Shown here: positions 34,653 to 44,563 of the stretch, piece by piece
Position numbering within the stretch: the first letter of the stretch is position 1
Layout of the letters: each line of letters opens with the position of its first letter
Source of the DNA: Hennigella sp045641165
GTDB taxonomy: Bacteria > Bacillota_I > Bacilli_A > Mycoplasmatales > Mycoplasmoidaceae
Assembly (NCBI GenBank): GCA_045641165.1
Contig: JAZUGL010000009.1
Span: forward strand, 62,001-126,000
Direction: 5' to 3'
DNA length: 64,000 nt
The notes under the pieces: generated by a model
What the model was told of the DNA's origin: nothing
Seen by the model: the letters and a program-made list of their open reading frames with translations, nothing else
The model's database searches: none
Made by a program: the position numbers and the translations under genes

Positions 34653-34681
34653 GATCTAAGAAATTAGCTTTCTGGAAGATC
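34653..34681 (+). promoter_or_regulatory. Hairpin in the dnaB leader
   Basis: GATCT pairs with AGATC and, inside, AGAAA with TTTCT around the loop TTAGC. It has no T-run after it, so it is not an obvious terminator. It lies about 35 nt before the dnaB start and may be an RNA leader element. Confidence 0.4.
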
Positions 34682-34715
34682 AGAAAAAATACACAAAAAA
34701 GTAGGGGGTTGGGCT

Positions 34716-35846
34716 ATGTCACAAGCATTTTTCTTTAATGCCAAAAAATCAAGCGATTATAGACTTAACCTAACTTCTTTATACGACCTATATTTACCTA
34801 TTATTGGACAAACCGCTACTAACTTCTATATGTTATTGAACAACATGGTAGAAGCAAATACTAAAAATTGTGATCTAACTTTCAATTCAAATCTAATTTG
34901 TCGTCAATTAAATACAACAACTGACGATTTAAATTCAGCAAAAGAGAAATTAGAAGCAATTGGTCTTATTTCTACATATATTTCTACTAATGCAAATAAA
35001 GACAGAGTCTTTATCTTAGTATTAAATTCATGTTTAGACTATGAAGCTTTTATTGCTAACCCCAAATTTAAAACTTTATTAATTAACCAAATAGGAACAG
35101 TTAATTTTGAATACCTAGAATACAAATTTATGCCTGAACAACAACTTTTAGAAGCTATTGAAGTGACAACTAGCTTTGAAAAAGTGTTTGATACAGCTAA
35201 TTTAAAGGATGTAAGTACAGTAGATTTTGATAATTTGTATAAAAATATTCAAAAAACAACATCTCTACCAATAGTTATTGATGATGAATGTAAGAAAATC
35301 ATTCAAGATGTATATATGAAATATCAATTATCATTACATGATATAGAAATGGTAATCTATGATTCTATAAGTGATATTAATGGATATAGCCAAACAAATG
35401 CTAATATCCTAATTCATAACATTAATCGTTTAATTAATGGTAAAGTTAACGTTTCTTTTGCTGAAATAACTAGAGATTCTAGAGTTTTCTATGGTCAATT
35501 GAACCAACAAGAAGAAGACAAGATAATAAATGACTATAAAGTTTGTAACCCTGAACTATATCTTTCTTCTATATTTAAGAGATATCTAAATAAAGAAGAA
35601 AGAAACACTATTACTGTTTTAAGAACCAAATATCACTTAAAAGATGAACTTATTAATGTTCTTATTGACTTCAGTTTATTTAAAACTAATGGTAAATTAA
35701 ATAGAAAATACATTACTAAAGCCGCTAACAGCATTAATGGTTTAGGATTAAATGATTGTTCTCAAGTAATTAACCATTTTAAGAAAGCCTTAGTTGGTAA
35801 TACTGCTTCTTGCGAAGTAGAAGAAACAGTATTAGAAAGTGTCTAG
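34716..35846 (+). CDS. dnaB: DnaB/DnaD-family replication initiation protein
   Basis: This 376-residue protein matches the firmicute DnaB/DnaD primosome family that remodels origin DNA and helps load the helicase (not the E. coli helicase DnaB). An N-terminal winged-helix region is suggested by LTSLYDLYLPIIGQTATNFY, and the C-terminal DnaD-type domain by YLSSIFKRYLNKEERNTI followed by LIDFSLFKTNGKLNRKYITK. Its partner dnaI follows 2 nt later. The ATG is preceded by a G-rich Shine-Dalgarno-like stretch (TAGGGGG). Confidence 0.82.
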   Translation: MSQAFFFNAKKSSDYRLNLTSLYDLYLPIIGQTATNFYMLLNNMVEANTKNCDLTFNSNLICRQLNTTTDDLNSAKEKLEAIGLISTYISTNANKDRVFILVLNSCLDYEAFIANPKFKTLLINQIGTVNFEYLEYKFMPEQQLLEAIEVTTSFEKVFDTANLKDVSTVDFDNLYKNIQKTTSLPIVIDDECKKIIQDVYMKYQLSLHDIEMVIYDSISDINGYSQTNANILIHNINRLINGKVNVSFAEITRDSRVFYGQLNQQEEDKIINDYKVCNPELYLSSIFKRYLNKEERNTITVLRTKYHLKDELINVLIDFSLFKTNGKLNRKYITKAANSINGLGLNDCSQVINHFKKALVGNTASCEVEETVLESV

Positions 35847-35848
35847 TT

Positions 35849-36736
35849 ATGGTTAAAAAACAAACAAAAACCATAGACATGGACAAAGTTTTTGCCTATA
35901 AACCATTCAAACAGTTAGATATGACTGAACAAGAAAAGAAAAAATGGGGAAATATATGCAAAGAGATTTATATGCAAGAAGTAAATTGCGAAGCACTACC
36001 GCCAGATCAATGTATTAATGCCAGTTTTATTCATAATTTTTTAACTCGCGATGAAGTTACTGGTGAAATTGTTTTAAAAGCTAGAAACTGTTATAAAAAA
36101 AGATTGCATACTAATTATTTAGTGAGACAGTTTGCTAAAAGCAAATTATCCTTATCTCTTACAAAAGATAAAAAAGAATTTGCTGTTGAACCAGATGAAC
36201 AAAAAGTAAATAATTACCTTTTAAATTCCATCAAATCTAATGAACTTGTTGGCTTCTATTTCTTTGGTGATGTAGGCATAGGCAAAACACATAAAATGAT
36301 TAGCTATTGCAATGATATGATAAGTTTAAATGATCGCACTGTTTCTTATGTTTTTGTCCCTGAACTTGTTAGACAAATGCGAGAAAATTTTTCTGAAAGC
36401 AGCATTGCTAATAAAGAGCTTATCGATAAATGTTGTGCTGCAGACATTCTAGTTTTAGATGATTTTGGTGCTGAATATACTTCACCCTGGTTCTATTTAA
36501 ATTTCCTTTTGATTATTCTCAACTTTCGTTGTGAAACAGAAAAACCAATTATTTTTGTTTCTAATTTTAGCTTTGAAAAAATGATTAAGCTACTTGAAAA
36601 CAGATTAAAACACGCCGAAAAAGGAACATTTGATAAAGAATATCAAGACGTAATGGTTAAACGTCTTATTAGTAGATTAAAACAACTTATAAACAATAAG
36701 TGTGGAACTTATAAAACTAAAAGTAGAAGAAAATAA
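35849..36736 (+). CDS. dnaI: Helicase loader DnaI, AAA+ ATPase
   Basis: DnaI is the ATPase that loads the replicative helicase, working with DnaB/DnaD. Walker A is GDVGIGKTH (near residue 143), Walker B ILVLDDFGAE (near residue 200), sensor region IIFVSNFSFEKM and the arginine-finger region VKRLISRL follow. The N-terminal 130 residues correspond to the helicase-interaction domain. The protein has 295 residues. It ends one nucleotide before the convergent nucleotidase gene. Confidence 0.87.
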   Translation: MVKKQTKTIDMDKVFAYKPFKQLDMTEQEKKKWGNICKEIYMQEVNCEALPPDQCINASFIHNFLTRDEVTGEIVLKARNCYKKRLHTNYLVRQFAKSKLSLSLTKDKKEFAVEPDEQKVNNYLLNSIKSNELVGFYFFGDVGIGKTHKMISYCNDMISLNDRTVSYVFVPELVRQMRENFSESSIANKELIDKCCAADILVLDDFGAEYTSPWFYLNFLLIILNFRCETEKPIIFVSNFSFEKMIKLLENRLKHAEKGTFDKEYQDVMVKRLISRLKQLINNKCGTYKTKSRRK

Positions 36737-36737
36737 T

Positions 36738-38966
36738 CTATGGATTTTCAGGGAACTCAGCTAGTTTGTGAGCTCATTCTTTAGTGAAGTCTACACTTGC
36801 TATTTCTTTAATTGACTCACAGTATTTCATAATAGCATCTCTTGAGAACTCACCAAAACTTAAAATTGGATATTTGCTTGGGTTTGAAGCTTCGTTTCAC
36901 TTCATGTATTTTTGCATCATAACTAATTGATGGTTATTTCCATCATATGTAAATTTGTTAATTGTGAATGGGAAGGCATGATAATAATCACGATTATATT
37001 TTTCTCACAAATCTTTTGCAGACACCCAAGTGTCTGGGTCTTCCAAATTACAACCGTTAGAATTGACATCATAAAGTCATAATCTTGGTCATCAACCGTC
37101 GTCATCTTTAACAAAATCTAAAGAGTAGTTTCTAATAACTCTGCCCTTATCATCAAACTTTGGATCTGACCTAGTTTGGAATTTAACTCCTCAAAATTGA
37201 GGTGGAGCGCAAACATATCCGTCATCAATACCCCCCTCTATTCCATAAGATTTATGAGTTATAAAGTCCACATCTAGATCTTTATTATCACAATATGAAG
37301 GTTTTGTCTCATAATCAAACACCGCTTCTCCAGCCAACATGTAATTAATTAGATTACATATTTGTCCAATAGTTAGATAACCTATATACATTGGATTTTC
37401 ATATGTTTGTAATTGGAAAAGATCACCATAAGTTATTGGTCTGCTGTCTTGCTCTTCACTTAATAAGAATTGTTGAGTAATAGAGTCAAAATTAATCAAA
37501 CCCACTGAAGGAACAATTTCTGGCATTCCATATGACTTTTCTATTTCTACCATGCCCTTTATCATTGCATAGCACGCTCAAGCACCCATTTCTTCAACCA
37601 TATAATATTCTTTTGATGGATCATCTGAGTAATCAGATGGTCAAATATATTGGTGTCCCAAAGCTTCTTTGTGTTCACAAGCAGGATATTTTTCACCGGC
37701 AGTTATACCTTTGCCAACTTTTTCTTTAAATTTTTCAATAAGCTCATTTCTTTGTGTTGCATATTCTTTAACAGTCATAGCTAAAGGACTATCTTCAGCC
37801 AATGTTGAAGCTTTTGCTCTTAAATTATTTAATTCACTTTCAGCAATGTCAATATTTGGTTTAGAAGGATCATTACCAATATTGATCGGTGCGTGGTATA
37901 TTGCCATTGAAACACCAGATAAACGTTGTCCTTCAGACCTAGTATCATCAAATTGCAATCGTGTGTCTAATATGGCTCGACCAGCAGTATTTCCTTGCCC
38001 AATTCATATGTTGTTACCCAATTTTTCATTGCGAATTACACCAACACCTTCTTTGTGTGTGTGAGCGGAAAGAATAGCATCAACCCTAACATTTAGCTTC
38101 TTTGCGATTTCAGCACTTTCACCAACCACACCCTCTTTAGTAAAATCAGAACCAGTGTGAGTTAATAAAACAAATGCATCAATTTTATTAAATTCATCCT
38201 CACCCAAATTAAGTCTTGCCGCATGCCTAGCATAATTAACAGAAGCAACGTAATCAATAAATGATAAATCTTTAGTTTTTTCTGGGTTTGGGTCACCTGC
38301 CGCGGCCGTTGTTGTTAAACCAATTAAACATATCTTATGTTTGCCATCAATATTAATTATCTTATATGGGTCAGCCCATTTAACTCTGTTTGTTGCTCAT
38401 AACTCATAGTCACTTTCAAAGTAGGCCTCGCCTTCAAGACTTCATTCTTTCTTTGGATCAACATGGCCATTAAGGATGTTAGAAGTAACAAAATATTTTC
38501 CCTCAGTTTTGTCAGTCTTTGCTCATGCGTCAAATTTTCCGGGGTTTCCACTATGTTCAGAGTCTTCTAAGTACCCATCTATGCCTCATTCAAATTCATG
38601 GTTTCCAACAGCAGAATAAACCATATCCATAGCACTTAATAATGGATACATGGTTGCACCGTGTGTGGCTGTTGAGAAACAGTCTCCAGAGTTAGCATCA
38701 CCGCCAGATAAAAACATTGTGTTTGGGTGAGATTCCCTAAAATCAGTTAAAAAGTTAGCTAGTCTTTCAACGCCGGGGTTTTTAGCAGAAACATTTAGAG
38801 GATATTCTTTATCACCAAATCCAACAGCAGCACCATGTAAGTCGTTAATCGTTAATAAGTGGCATGCATCATCAATTTTTTTGTTACAACTTACTAGCGG
38901 CATTGTAGTAAATGGAACAGCAATTGCTGCAGTAAATAGTGCTTTATTTATTCCGTTGATTTTCAT
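36738..38966 (-). CDS. 5'-nucleotidase/2',3'-cyclic phosphodiesterase lipoprotein
   Basis: The 742-residue protein starts with a lipoprotein signal ending MPLVSC (Cys27), so it acts outside the cell. The two-metal calcineurin-like site is visible: TINDLHG, SGGDANSG, VGNHEFEWG, LLTHTGSD and SAHTHKEG. A C-terminal nucleotidase-type domain follows. It probably releases nucleosides from host nucleotides, which mycoplasmas need for salvage. Many TGA codons encode Trp. AAGGGG precedes the ATG. Its leader contains a terminator-like hairpin. Confidence 0.9.
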
Positions 38967-39104
38967 ATTTTTATACCCCTTGTGCTAGACTAACAACAAA
39001 AAACACCAAGCTAGTTATTGCTTGGTCATTTGTTTAGATAGTGAATTTTATTTCTTTTAATAAGTTGTATTCCCATACCCTATTAAATCTATACAACGAT
39101 TATA
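38967..39104 (-). promoter_or_regulatory. Structured leader of the nucleotidase gene
   Basis: A -10 TATAAT (39099-39104) predicts a start near 39092 and a leader of about 125 nt. Nested pairings are possible in its first part: TTTAATA with TATTAAA, enclosing GTAT with ATAC. The second part contains an intrinsic-terminator hairpin. This is the layout of an attenuator or riboswitch, but I match it to no known class. Confidence 0.5.
38998..39026 (-). terminator. Terminator-like hairpin within leader
   Basis: ACCAAGC pairs with GCTTGGT across eight bases, followed by GTTTTTTG on the minus strand. It lies between the predicted promoter and the nucleotidase start, hence probably conditional. Confidence 0.65.
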
Positions 39105-39108
39105 TATA

Positions 39109-39235
39109 AAAAAATAAAAATCCCACATTAAATGTGGGATTTTTAATCTGTTATATTGTCGGTTTTCTATAGGGGAAACGAACAACCCTCATTTTATCCA
39201 CAAGAAAACCACATAGGTTTTGAGGTATTTTTTAT
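39109..39235 (-). ncRNA. Candidate structured small RNA of unknown function
   Basis: On the minus strand a TATAAT at 39242-39247 is followed by about 125 nt without an open frame and then a strong terminator. Two further hairpins can be drawn. In the first, CCTCA pairs with TGAGG (39221-39225 with 39187-39191), enclosing AAAACC/GGTTTT. In the second, TTGTTCG pairs with CGACAA (39179-39185 with 39156-39161). It does not show the SRP RNA, 6S, RNase P or tmRNA signatures I know. It lies between a tRNA terminator and the nucleotidase promoter. Confidence 0.5.
39113..39148 (-). terminator. Terminator of the ncRNA candidate
   Basis: AAAAATCCCACATT pairs with AATGTGGGATTTTT around a minimal loop, followed by a T-run on the minus strand. 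Confidence 0.85.
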
Positions 39236-39261
39236 ACAATCATTATATGCATTTTAAAATA

Positions 39262-39284
39262 AAAAAAGAGTAAAACTCTTTTTT
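39262..39284 (-). terminator. Terminator of the tRNA-Glu/tRNA-Trp unit
   Basis: AAAAAAGAGT pairs with ACTCTTTTTT around three bases, 5 nt after the CCA end of tRNA-Trp on the minus strand. Confidence 0.8.
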
Positions 39285-39288
39285 ATTT

Positions 39289-39362
39289 TGGCAGGGGTTG
39301 TAGGAATTGAACCCACATCAAAAGTTTTGGAGACTCCTATTCTGCCATTGAACTAAACCCCT
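39289..39362 (-). tRNA. tRNA-Trp(CCA)
   Basis: Acceptor AGGGGTT pairs with AACCCCT, discriminator G, encoded CCA. The anticodon loop is CTCCAAA, anticodon CCA, reading UGG only. The anticodon stem has two G-U pairs. A separate tRNA-Trp(TCA) for UGA must be encoded outside the window. Confidence 0.93.
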
Positions 39363-39363
39363 A

Positions 39364-39439
39364 TGGTTGCCTGTATGGGATTTAAACCCATGATCTTCAC
39401 ATTGAGAGTGTGACGTGTTAATCGCTCCACTAACAGGCA
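39364..39439 (-). tRNA. tRNA-Glu(CTC), atypical
   Basis: Acceptor TGCCTGT pairs with ACAGGCA, discriminator A, encoded CCA; it starts with an unusual T1-A72 pair. The anticodon stem TCACA/TGTGA encloses CTCTCAA, anticodon CTC for GAG. The D loop has G18-A19 and the T loop TTTAAAT has T56, so the usual G19-C56 tertiary pair is replaced by A19-U56. One base separates it from tRNA-Trp. Confidence 0.85.
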
Positions 39440-39448
39440 GTCAATAAC

Positions 39449-40243
39449 TTAGTTATTGTTAATGTTATAACGCCAGATTTTCTTTGGTTTATTAGTCTTA
39501 TTGTCAAAATCAACAATAACTGAGTTAAATTGGTATTGGCCTTTGCCAGGCTCGAGATGAAACCTTGGCCTGTTTCCCTTAAACATTTCTACAATTTCAT
39601 CTGGTTTTGCACCAATAATGGATTCTTTTGCTCCGCACATACCTAAATCAGTGATAAAAGCTGTATTTTTATAAATTTGTTCATCAGCCGTTTGTACATG
39701 AGTGTGTGTGCCAACAATAAGTTCAACTTTGGAAGCAAAAGCATATAAAAATGCCTTCTTTTCAGAGGTAGTTTCAGCGTGAAAATCAACAATATGTATA
39801 TCTGCTTTAGGACAGTTTTTTAATATTCATTCCATAGCTTTAAAAGGGTTTGTAACTGTTGCATTTTTAGTACTACATTGTTGTGATAATAAGTTAGTAA
39901 TTTGTACTTTTTTTCCACCTATTTCACAAACAATTGTGCCTACACCACATTTGTCTTCTTTACTACCTTTTTTTACATTAAAAGGTCTAACAATGTCGGC
40001 TTGACTTGCATAAGCATAAAATTCAGGTATATCTCATGTGTGATTACCCATGGTAATCACATCTACACCAGCATTTATAAGATCGTCATAATTAGATTTA
40101 GTTAAGCTTCTGCCATGACTAGCATTTTCAGCATTAGCAATAACTAAATCGATTTTTTGGCTTTTTCTTATTTTTGCCACATTTTCAATTACGGCTTTGC
40201 GGCCGGCTTTGGCAAAAATATCTCCTATAAATAATATTTTCAT
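39449..40243 (-). CDS. ymdB: YmdB-family metallophosphoesterase
   Basis: YmdB-type enzymes hydrolyse 2',3'-cyclic nucleotides and affect RNA turnover in Bacillus. The 264-residue protein has KILFIGDIFAKAGRKAV, IANAENASHGR, TMGNHTWD, VDFHAETTSEK and VGTHTHVQTAD, all of the two-metal site. Length is typical. Trp is encoded by TGA at GNHTW. The ATG is 17 nt after the pcrA stop, so it is probably in the pcrA transcript, with the tRNA pair following 10 nt after its stop. Confidence 0.93.
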
Positions 40244-40259
40244 ATCTATTTATTATATA

Positions 40260-42458
40260 TTAGCTCATTACTCTCTTTAGAGCATTGTGAGAAGCAACTA
40301 TAGTCTTTTTTCCATATGGTCTTTTAAAAACAATATCTAGCAGTTCACCATTAATAGCAGTTATTACGCCTGAACCAAAAACGGTGTGAACAACCACATC
40401 TCCAACTTTAAATTGATATGTGTTTGTATAAACTTTGGATAAATCTATTTTTGGTTCAAATGCTTCAACTTTTATATTTGAATCATATCACTCCAAATCT
40501 CGGTCAGACACTGATTGAGTTTTACTTAAAGCATTTTTATAATGTCTTATTTCTTTCAAAAATCTTGAAGGTTCAAAACTTCTATATCTTGAATAAGACC
40601 AAGAGTTATCTTTAGTACATGTAATAACTAAGTTATTAATTGCTCTTGTCATTGCTACATAAGCAATTCGTCTTTCTTCTTCTAAACCAGCTTTATCAAG
40701 CAAAGCATTAGGAGAAGGAATTACACCTTCATTGAAGTTGAAAATAAAGACTGTATCATATTCTTTTCCTTTGGCCATGTGAACAGTCATTAAATGAACA
40801 GATGGCGTATCTATTTTTCTTGTTTTTTCGGCAGAAGTATATAAACTAATTTCATTTAAATAATCAATGATTGTCCCATTTGGATTTTTATTTACAAATT
40901 CATTAATAGCTCGATCTAGTTCATCAATATTGTCTTTTCTATCTTCAATATCTGTTTCAGATTCTTCTAGATATTGAATATATTTAAGCTCATCCAACAA
41001 AGTTGGAATAGCCTTCCTTAAACCGTTTTTTTCAACTTTTTCTTTTAGGTCTTCTATTAGTTCGCAAAACTTTTTAATTTTGATTTTTGCTCCGTCTGAA
41101 ATATCTTCAACTTCATCAATATGGTGGATAGCATAAACAAAAGTTTTATTATTTTTTGAAGCTCAAGCAGAAACATCACTTACTGTATCTATGCCTATTG
41201 CTCGTCTTGGCACATTAATAATACGCATTGCTGCCATATCATCTGGTTTATAAACCATCTTTAAAAAACTTATTAAATCTTTGATTTCTTTTCTTTGATA
41301 GAAATTAACAGAACCAAAAACAATATACGGAATACCATTAACCATTAATTTTTCTTCTATTAACTTAGAACAATAATTTGCTCGATACAAGATTAGTATT
41401 TCATCATATTTCTTCTTATATGTCTTAACAAAGCTATTAATTGTTCTACAAATAAAGTTTGCTTCATCATCATGATATGCACCGACATAAACATTTACTT
41501 CTGCTTCGGTTCTATTCATTGGGATTAATGTGTTTTCAAAATTATTTCTATTATTAGAAATCAAATTGTTTGCTGCTTTTAAAATATCAGCAGTAGAACG
41601 GTAGTTCAAATCCAGTTTAATTACTTTTGTATGTTTAAAATGATTGTAGAAATCATCAAAAATTTCAGGATATGCACCACGCCATGTGTAAATTGTTTGA
41701 TTTGGATCGCCAACAGCAAAAACATTATCTTGTTCATTAGCGATAAATTTAATAATTTCAAATTGTTTTAAGTTTGTATCTTGAAATTCATCAATTAATA
41801 AATAATCAAATCTATCTCTTCATTTAATTCTTACATCTTCATGTTCTTTAAATAGTTTATGAACAAAATTAATTAAGTCTGAAAAGTCAACTTGATTGCT
41901 TGCTTTTAAACGTTTTGAATACAAATTAAAGATTATTTGAGCTGCGTCAACATCATATTGGTCTGGCACTTCAAACATTCTTACTAAATCATACTTACTA
42001 TGCTCAGCAAAATCAATATCATCTAACTTGATTCTGTTAATAATGCTAGCAAATTTACTTGCCTTAACTTTAGTATTTAAACGATTATCTTTGATAATCG
42101 TTTTTATTAAAGCTTCTTGATCATCATCATCGATAATAGAAAAGTTTTTATCTCAACCCAACTTATCTATATCTTCTTTTAAAATACTTAGACAAGTAGA
42201 GTGATAAGTTTTAATTCATTTAGCATTACAATGAGGAATTATTTTGTTAATTCTATTTCTCATTTCTTCAGCAGCCTTGTTAGTGAAGGTAAAAGCTAGA
42301 ATTCGATTAGGATTAATTCCTAATTCAGATATTAAATAAGCAATTCTTTTTGTTAAAACTGTTGTTTTTCCAGTTCCTGCACCAGCAATAACTAGGGTTG
42401 GACCTTGTGTTGATTTAACGGCCTCTAATTGGTGATCATTTAATCCAGATAAATCCAT
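40260..42458 (-). CDS. pcrA: UvrD/PcrA-type DNA helicase
   Basis: This superfamily 1A 3'-5' helicase acts in repair and replication. The 732-residue protein shows motif Q/I LNDHQLEAV and GAGTGKTTVLTKR, then AFTFTNKAAEEMR, DYLLIDEFQDTN, GDPNQTIYTWRGA, LDLNYRS, TVHMAKGKEYDTVF and RIAYVAMTRA. The C-terminal end (VGDVVVHTVFGSGVI) is the Tudor-like RNAP-binding domain of PcrA. Many TGA codons encode Trp. A GGGG element in the end of the upstream RDD gene precedes the ATG. Confidence 0.95.
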
Positions 42459-42461
42459 TGT

Positions 42462-43211
42462 TTACCCCAAATTATCTGTTTCTTCAAATGATCCAGCATT
42501 AATTTCGCCAGGAATACCGTAATTGATTCTTCTACTTCTAGATTTCTTTAAATTTGCATTTTTGTCAGGAATGTTGGTTGGGTTTAAATAGATTACAACA
42601 ACATTACTGAATTTATCATGGAATGCAGGTTTTTTATTTTTAAGACAAACACCAATAAATACAACAATAAGCATTATTATGCTTACATAATAGAAAGCAG
42701 CAAATACAAAACCACCATAATAACTTGCTCAATCAGCAATTTCTGCTGCTGGTTTAATTGACATTACACCATATAACATAGAAACTGCAGACTCTTTTGG
42801 TAACAAACTAAGTGTTATTCCTAAAACAAAACTAATAAAACACATTATTTCTCAGATAAATAACTCGTGTTTAAAAATATTTATAGTGAAATTACTTAAA
42901 GGTAAAACGTTTACGTATTTTGTTCTTAATAATTTCATTGCTAGCGTTCAACCAGTTAGTCTTGGCAAAAATAACATTAATCCAAAGTATAAAACAACCA
43001 TACAAAGAACAAAAGTAGCATATCTTCAAGGTTCAGCTGCCTGAATTTGATATCAGTCAAAACCGGGTTCAGTTGAAAATATTGCTAAACCAATTGCAAA
43101 TATCATTAGTGACAAAAATAAGGTATCTAATATCTTAGTAAAGATTCTTCTAGCTGCTGAAGCTAAAGGATATCTAACCATATCTGCTGCTTTTTTATTT
43201 GCCGTCAACAT
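42462..43211 (-). CDS. RDD-family membrane protein
   Basis: The 249-residue protein begins with YPLASAARRIFTKILDTLFL, the RDD-like pattern of Arg and two Asp near the first helix, and has about four membrane helices followed by a polar tail (KKSRSRRINYGIPGEINAG). Function is unknown; some RDD proteins transport ions or small solutes. The ATG overlaps the end of the glycosyltransferase-like gene by 17 nt. The AAGGAG visible upstream is about 17 nt away, too far for an ordinary start, so the start is not certain. Confidence 0.7.
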
Positions 43212-44193
43212 TAGCTCTAACTTTAAAACTCCTTGAGTGAAGAGATTTTAGGACATGAAGTAATCTAGGTTTAAAATCTTTTACATAATTTAAATATTCT
43301 TTGTCATTAAGATTCTTTTTTGAGTGTAATCATTTGTTATCACGCCATTTAGGGAAATTAGTACTTAAAAAAGATTCAACTCTATTTAGCATACTCTTAA
43401 GAGTTAAGAATCTACCCTTATTAATTTCAAAGAATGTGTAAACAAAGTTTCTTGTTAAACCAATTAAAACCATGTATTCAATTTCATCTTTGTGTTCACT
43501 GAAAGGTTTTTCTTTTAATAACTTTGTTATTTCTTCACATTCTTCAAACAAATCCATTACATTAAATTGGTAAGTCTTTTTGCTTGAACCAAAACAAATT
43601 TGTCTACCAATTGAATATCATTTTGGATTATTTTTAAATAACGAAATATAAAAATGTACTGGATATTGTTTGAATAACGGTTTAAATAGTTTATTTTTTT
43701 CTATATATTCTTTACTTAAAACTTTGTTATCAAAAAACAATAGTGGTCTAATGCAAAAATCGTCAGATAAAGTTTTTACATTAACAAATTCATCTTTGAT
43801 GTAATAGTTTGGTACACCATAAAAACTAATAACATCAGCTGAAGTATGTTTTTCAATAAACTTGTTTATTGTTGAAATAAAATCCGGATTCAAAATAACG
43901 TTTGAATCAAACATGTAAAAGTATTTAGTTTTTATTTTTGGCAAACAATAATTAAAAACATAACTGTCACCTAAACTTTCAGAGAAAACAATATGTTGAA
44001 CATCATCTGCGTCAGAGAAATCAAATTTACTTAATGTTTCCTTATCAGCATACGAAGCACCAGATAAAGCAAAAATTATGTTAAAGCTTTTGTCTGTTTG
44101 TCTTTTAATAGAATCCAACGCTTTTTCAAGGGTTGCATTCTTTTTATTTATAGAAAAAACAAGAGTTAGATTAGCTTTTGTATTTTTGCTCAT
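43195..44193 (-). CDS. Glycosyltransferase family 2-like protein
   Basis: The 332-residue protein begins with an Rossmann-like GT-A pattern: LTLVFSINKKNATLEKALDS, SIKRQTDKSFNIIFALSG and YFYMFDSNVILNPDFI. The metal-binding DxD position reads DSN, so metal use or activity is uncertain. No membrane helix is seen. The gene runs through two TGA codons. I chose the ATG at 44193, inside the end of the upstream small gene, giving a 23-nt overlap. A role in glycolipid or surface sugar synthesis is plausible but not shown. Confidence 0.65.
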
Positions 44194-44488
44194 CAGGAAC
44201 CTCATCCTTTTTAACTTCTTGTTTTGTTTCTTTTTTATTAACCATACCACCAAAAAGTTCTTTTAAATCCTCAAGATTACCCAAACCATTTAATAATTCA
44301 CTCGGATCTAAATTTTTAAGAGCATCAAGAGATGGACCTTTAACAAAAGTAGTGACAATTTCTTTAACAAAATCATCAATATTTAAGGCTTTTGTAGGCA
44401 TAAATTTAGAATTTTTTGCTGCCTCAAATGCTTTAATTAATGCATCATATTCTTCTTGTGATAATTCAATAGAAATTTTCTTGTTCAT
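44171..44488 (-). CDS. Conserved-looking hypothetical small protein
   Basis: I do not recognise this 105-residue protein. It is mostly helical and acidic in the middle, with ISIELSQEEYDALIKAFEAA at the start and a charged Lys/Glu tail. There is no signal peptide or membrane segment. The first 20 residues look like a ribbon-helix-helix or coiled segment, but this is weak. It is promoter-proximal to the glycosyltransferase-like and RDD genes. A TATAAT lies 12 nt upstream on the minus strand. Confidence 0.65.
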   Translation of the reverse strand: MNKKISIELSQEEYDALIKAFEAAKNSKFMPTKALNIDDFVKEIVTTFVKGPSLDALKNLDPSELLNGLGNLEDLKELFGGMVNKKETKQEVKKDEVPDEQKYKS

Positions 44489-44563
44489 AGTTATTGATAT
44501 ATTATATAAAAAGCAATAGGTATTTTTTATATAATAAAAAATATATAAATTATAGAGATAGCC

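Noticed and set aside
39194..39202. Perfect DnaA-box sequence TTATCCACA
   Set aside because: It is a single copy inside the ncRNA candidate with no cluster nearby and no dnaA/dnaN, so it does not support an origin.
44178..44519. 113-codon plus-strand frame
   Set aside because: It is antisense to the 105-residue gene and crosses its promoter.
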